From an uncultured Eubacteriales bacterium (GTDB lineage: Bacteria > Bacillota > Clostridia > Peptostreptococcales > Anaerovoracaceae), in NCBI GenBank assembly GCA_902774265.1, contig CACYHR010000006.1:1-64000 (forward strand): DNA of 64,000 bases. The letters run 5' to 3'. The position numbers were made by a program, and so were the translations under genes. The notes below the pieces were generated by a model that saw only the letters and a program-made list of their open reading frames with translations, did no database searches and had not been told where the DNA came from. Positions 63,264 to 64,000 of this stretch are shown in pieces (within the stretch, counting starts at the first letter, position 1; each line of letters begins with the position of its first letter).

Positions 63264-64000
63264 ATGGCAGGAAAAAATAATATAGCAGCAGACTCGAAAG
63301 AGCTCGCTCTAAAAAAACAATCCAGAATGAGCCTTATCCGTGCGGCACTGCCAATCGTAGGACTCGTTGTAGTATTCCTTGTATTTAATATACTCACGGG
63401 CGGCGGTCTGTGGGCAAGCAGAAGTCTCGTACTCAATCAGGTGTACGTTACAATGATTTCTGCAACAGGTGTATTCTTTATTATGACAATGGGCGGACTT
63501 GATTTCTCCCAGGGATCGATACTCGGTATCGCTTCCATCGTTGTATGCCTCCTGAGCGGAGTCAACATGGGACTGGCTGTAGTCGGCGGTATTGTCGCAG
63601 GAGCAGCTATCGGCGCGATCAACGGATTTTTCTATGTAAACAGGAAGATCAAGTCCTTCATAGTTACAATATGTACGATGTTCCTCTTCCGCGGCTTCAT
63701 CAAATACATGGCGTCCAATTCGCCTGTAGCCGCAGATATGAAGGTATATGATTACGATACTACAGCTCTCAAGCTCGGACTGACACTGGCTGTACTTATT
63801 ATCGGATATGTAGCATTCCGTTACACCAAGTTCGGAGTATATCTCAAGGCTATAGGTGCAGGAGAAAAAGCTGCAAAATTCGCGGGTATCCGCACAGACA
63901 GGATGAAATTCCTCATCTACGTACTGGCAGGTGCTATTACCGGACTGGCTGCTTTCGTAAATATCGCAAAGAACGGTTCGGCTACAGCTAATGTAGGTAA
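63264..64000 (+). CDS. Sugar ABC transporter permease 2 (RbsC-like), cut by the window end
   Basis: BPD_transp_2 permease of at least 245 residues; the gene continues past position 64000. Starts ATG 63264 with AGGAGG (63251-63256). Membrane segments begin at about residue 25; visible are FFIMTMGGLDFSQGSILGIASIV, GAINGFFYVNRKIKSFIVTICTMFLFRGFIKY and KAAKFAGIRTDRMKFLIYVLAGAITGLAAF. It is about a third identical in layout to permease 1 but clearly distinct, so the two likely form a heterodimer around the double ATPase. Confidence 0.92.
   Translation, partial: MAGKNNIAADSKELALKKQSRMSLIRAALPIVGLVVVFLVFNILTGGGLWASRSLVLNQVYVTMISATGVFFIMTMGGLDFSQGSILGIASIVVCLLSGVNMGLAVVGGIVAGAAIGAINGFFYVNRKIKSFIVTICTMFLFRGFIKYMASNSPVAADMKVYDYDTTALKLGLTLAVLIIGYVAFRYTKFGVYLKAIGAGEKAAKFAGIRTDRMKFLIYVLAGAITGLAAFVNIAKNGSATANVG

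Overview
The window is a gene-dense stretch of a bacterial chromosome, most likely from an anaerobic member of the Clostridia (a Lachnospiraceae-like Firmicute). I infer this from the gene content and order: a moxR/DUF58 operon, yhaM plus recD2, a long-form hpf preceded by a raiA-type structured RNA, cdaA-cdaR, the Gram-positive tmk-holB-ricT-trmN6 cluster, the paired glgC/glgD glycogen genes, a sodium-pumping biotin decarboxylase operon and a YesMN-type two-component system. Strong AGGAGG-type ribosome binding sites and several TTG/GTG starts fit this. I see no rRNA, tRNA, CRISPR array or intact transposase.

Layout. 1-4.9 kb: moxR operon ending in a lipoprotein. 5-9.5 kb: a DUF1461 membrane protein, the TrpR-like regulator yerC, and the yhaM-recD2 pair. 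9.6-14.8 kb: nadE, an orphan IS605-like structured end, a BaiN-type flavoprotein, comF, a cyclophilin lipoprotein and a secreted SGNH hydrolase. 14.8-19.3 kb: a raiA-type ncRNA, two tandem hairpin repeats, hpf, an LCP cell-wall ligase, and the c-di-AMP cyclase with its regulator. 19.3-25.1 kb: a sugar nucleotidyltransferase, gltX, an acyltransferase-like gene and an ABC exporter. 25.1-30.4 kb: tmk-holB-ricT-trmN6, bracketed by two inverted copies of a dispersed repeat, the second inside a MITE-like element. 30.4-36.1 kb: two small membrane/coiled proteins, murA, a broken class III fructose-bisphosphatase, PrsW and HypA.

36.1-47.8 kb is a complete glycogen island: glgB, glgP, glgC, glgD, glgA and a GH13-GH77 fusion, covering synthesis, branching, phosphorolysis and maltodextrin processing. 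47.8-52.4 kb encodes a biotin-dependent sodium pump with one membrane subunit but two different carboxyltransferases (CoA-ester type and oxaloacetate/pyruvate type). 52.4-54.2 kb holds an Asp/Glu racemase, a NUDIX hydrolase and a decayed AEC transporter. 54.2 kb to the end is a pentose locus: ribulose-phosphate 4-epimerase and an FGGY kinase on the minus strand, divergent from a sensor kinase/AraC-type regulator and a ribose-type ABC importer; its last permease runs off the window.

Most unusual points: the raiA-type RNA closed by a 10-bp end stem and U-tract, with a duplicated hairpin before hpf; fbp inactivated by a 10-bp tandem duplication plus a deletion of its GDxxDRG motif; the MITE and its inverted partner; the orphan IS605-like end; the two-carboxyltransferase pump; and the GH13-GH77 fusion. 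All calls rest on reading the sequence and on remembered family motifs; no database search was run.
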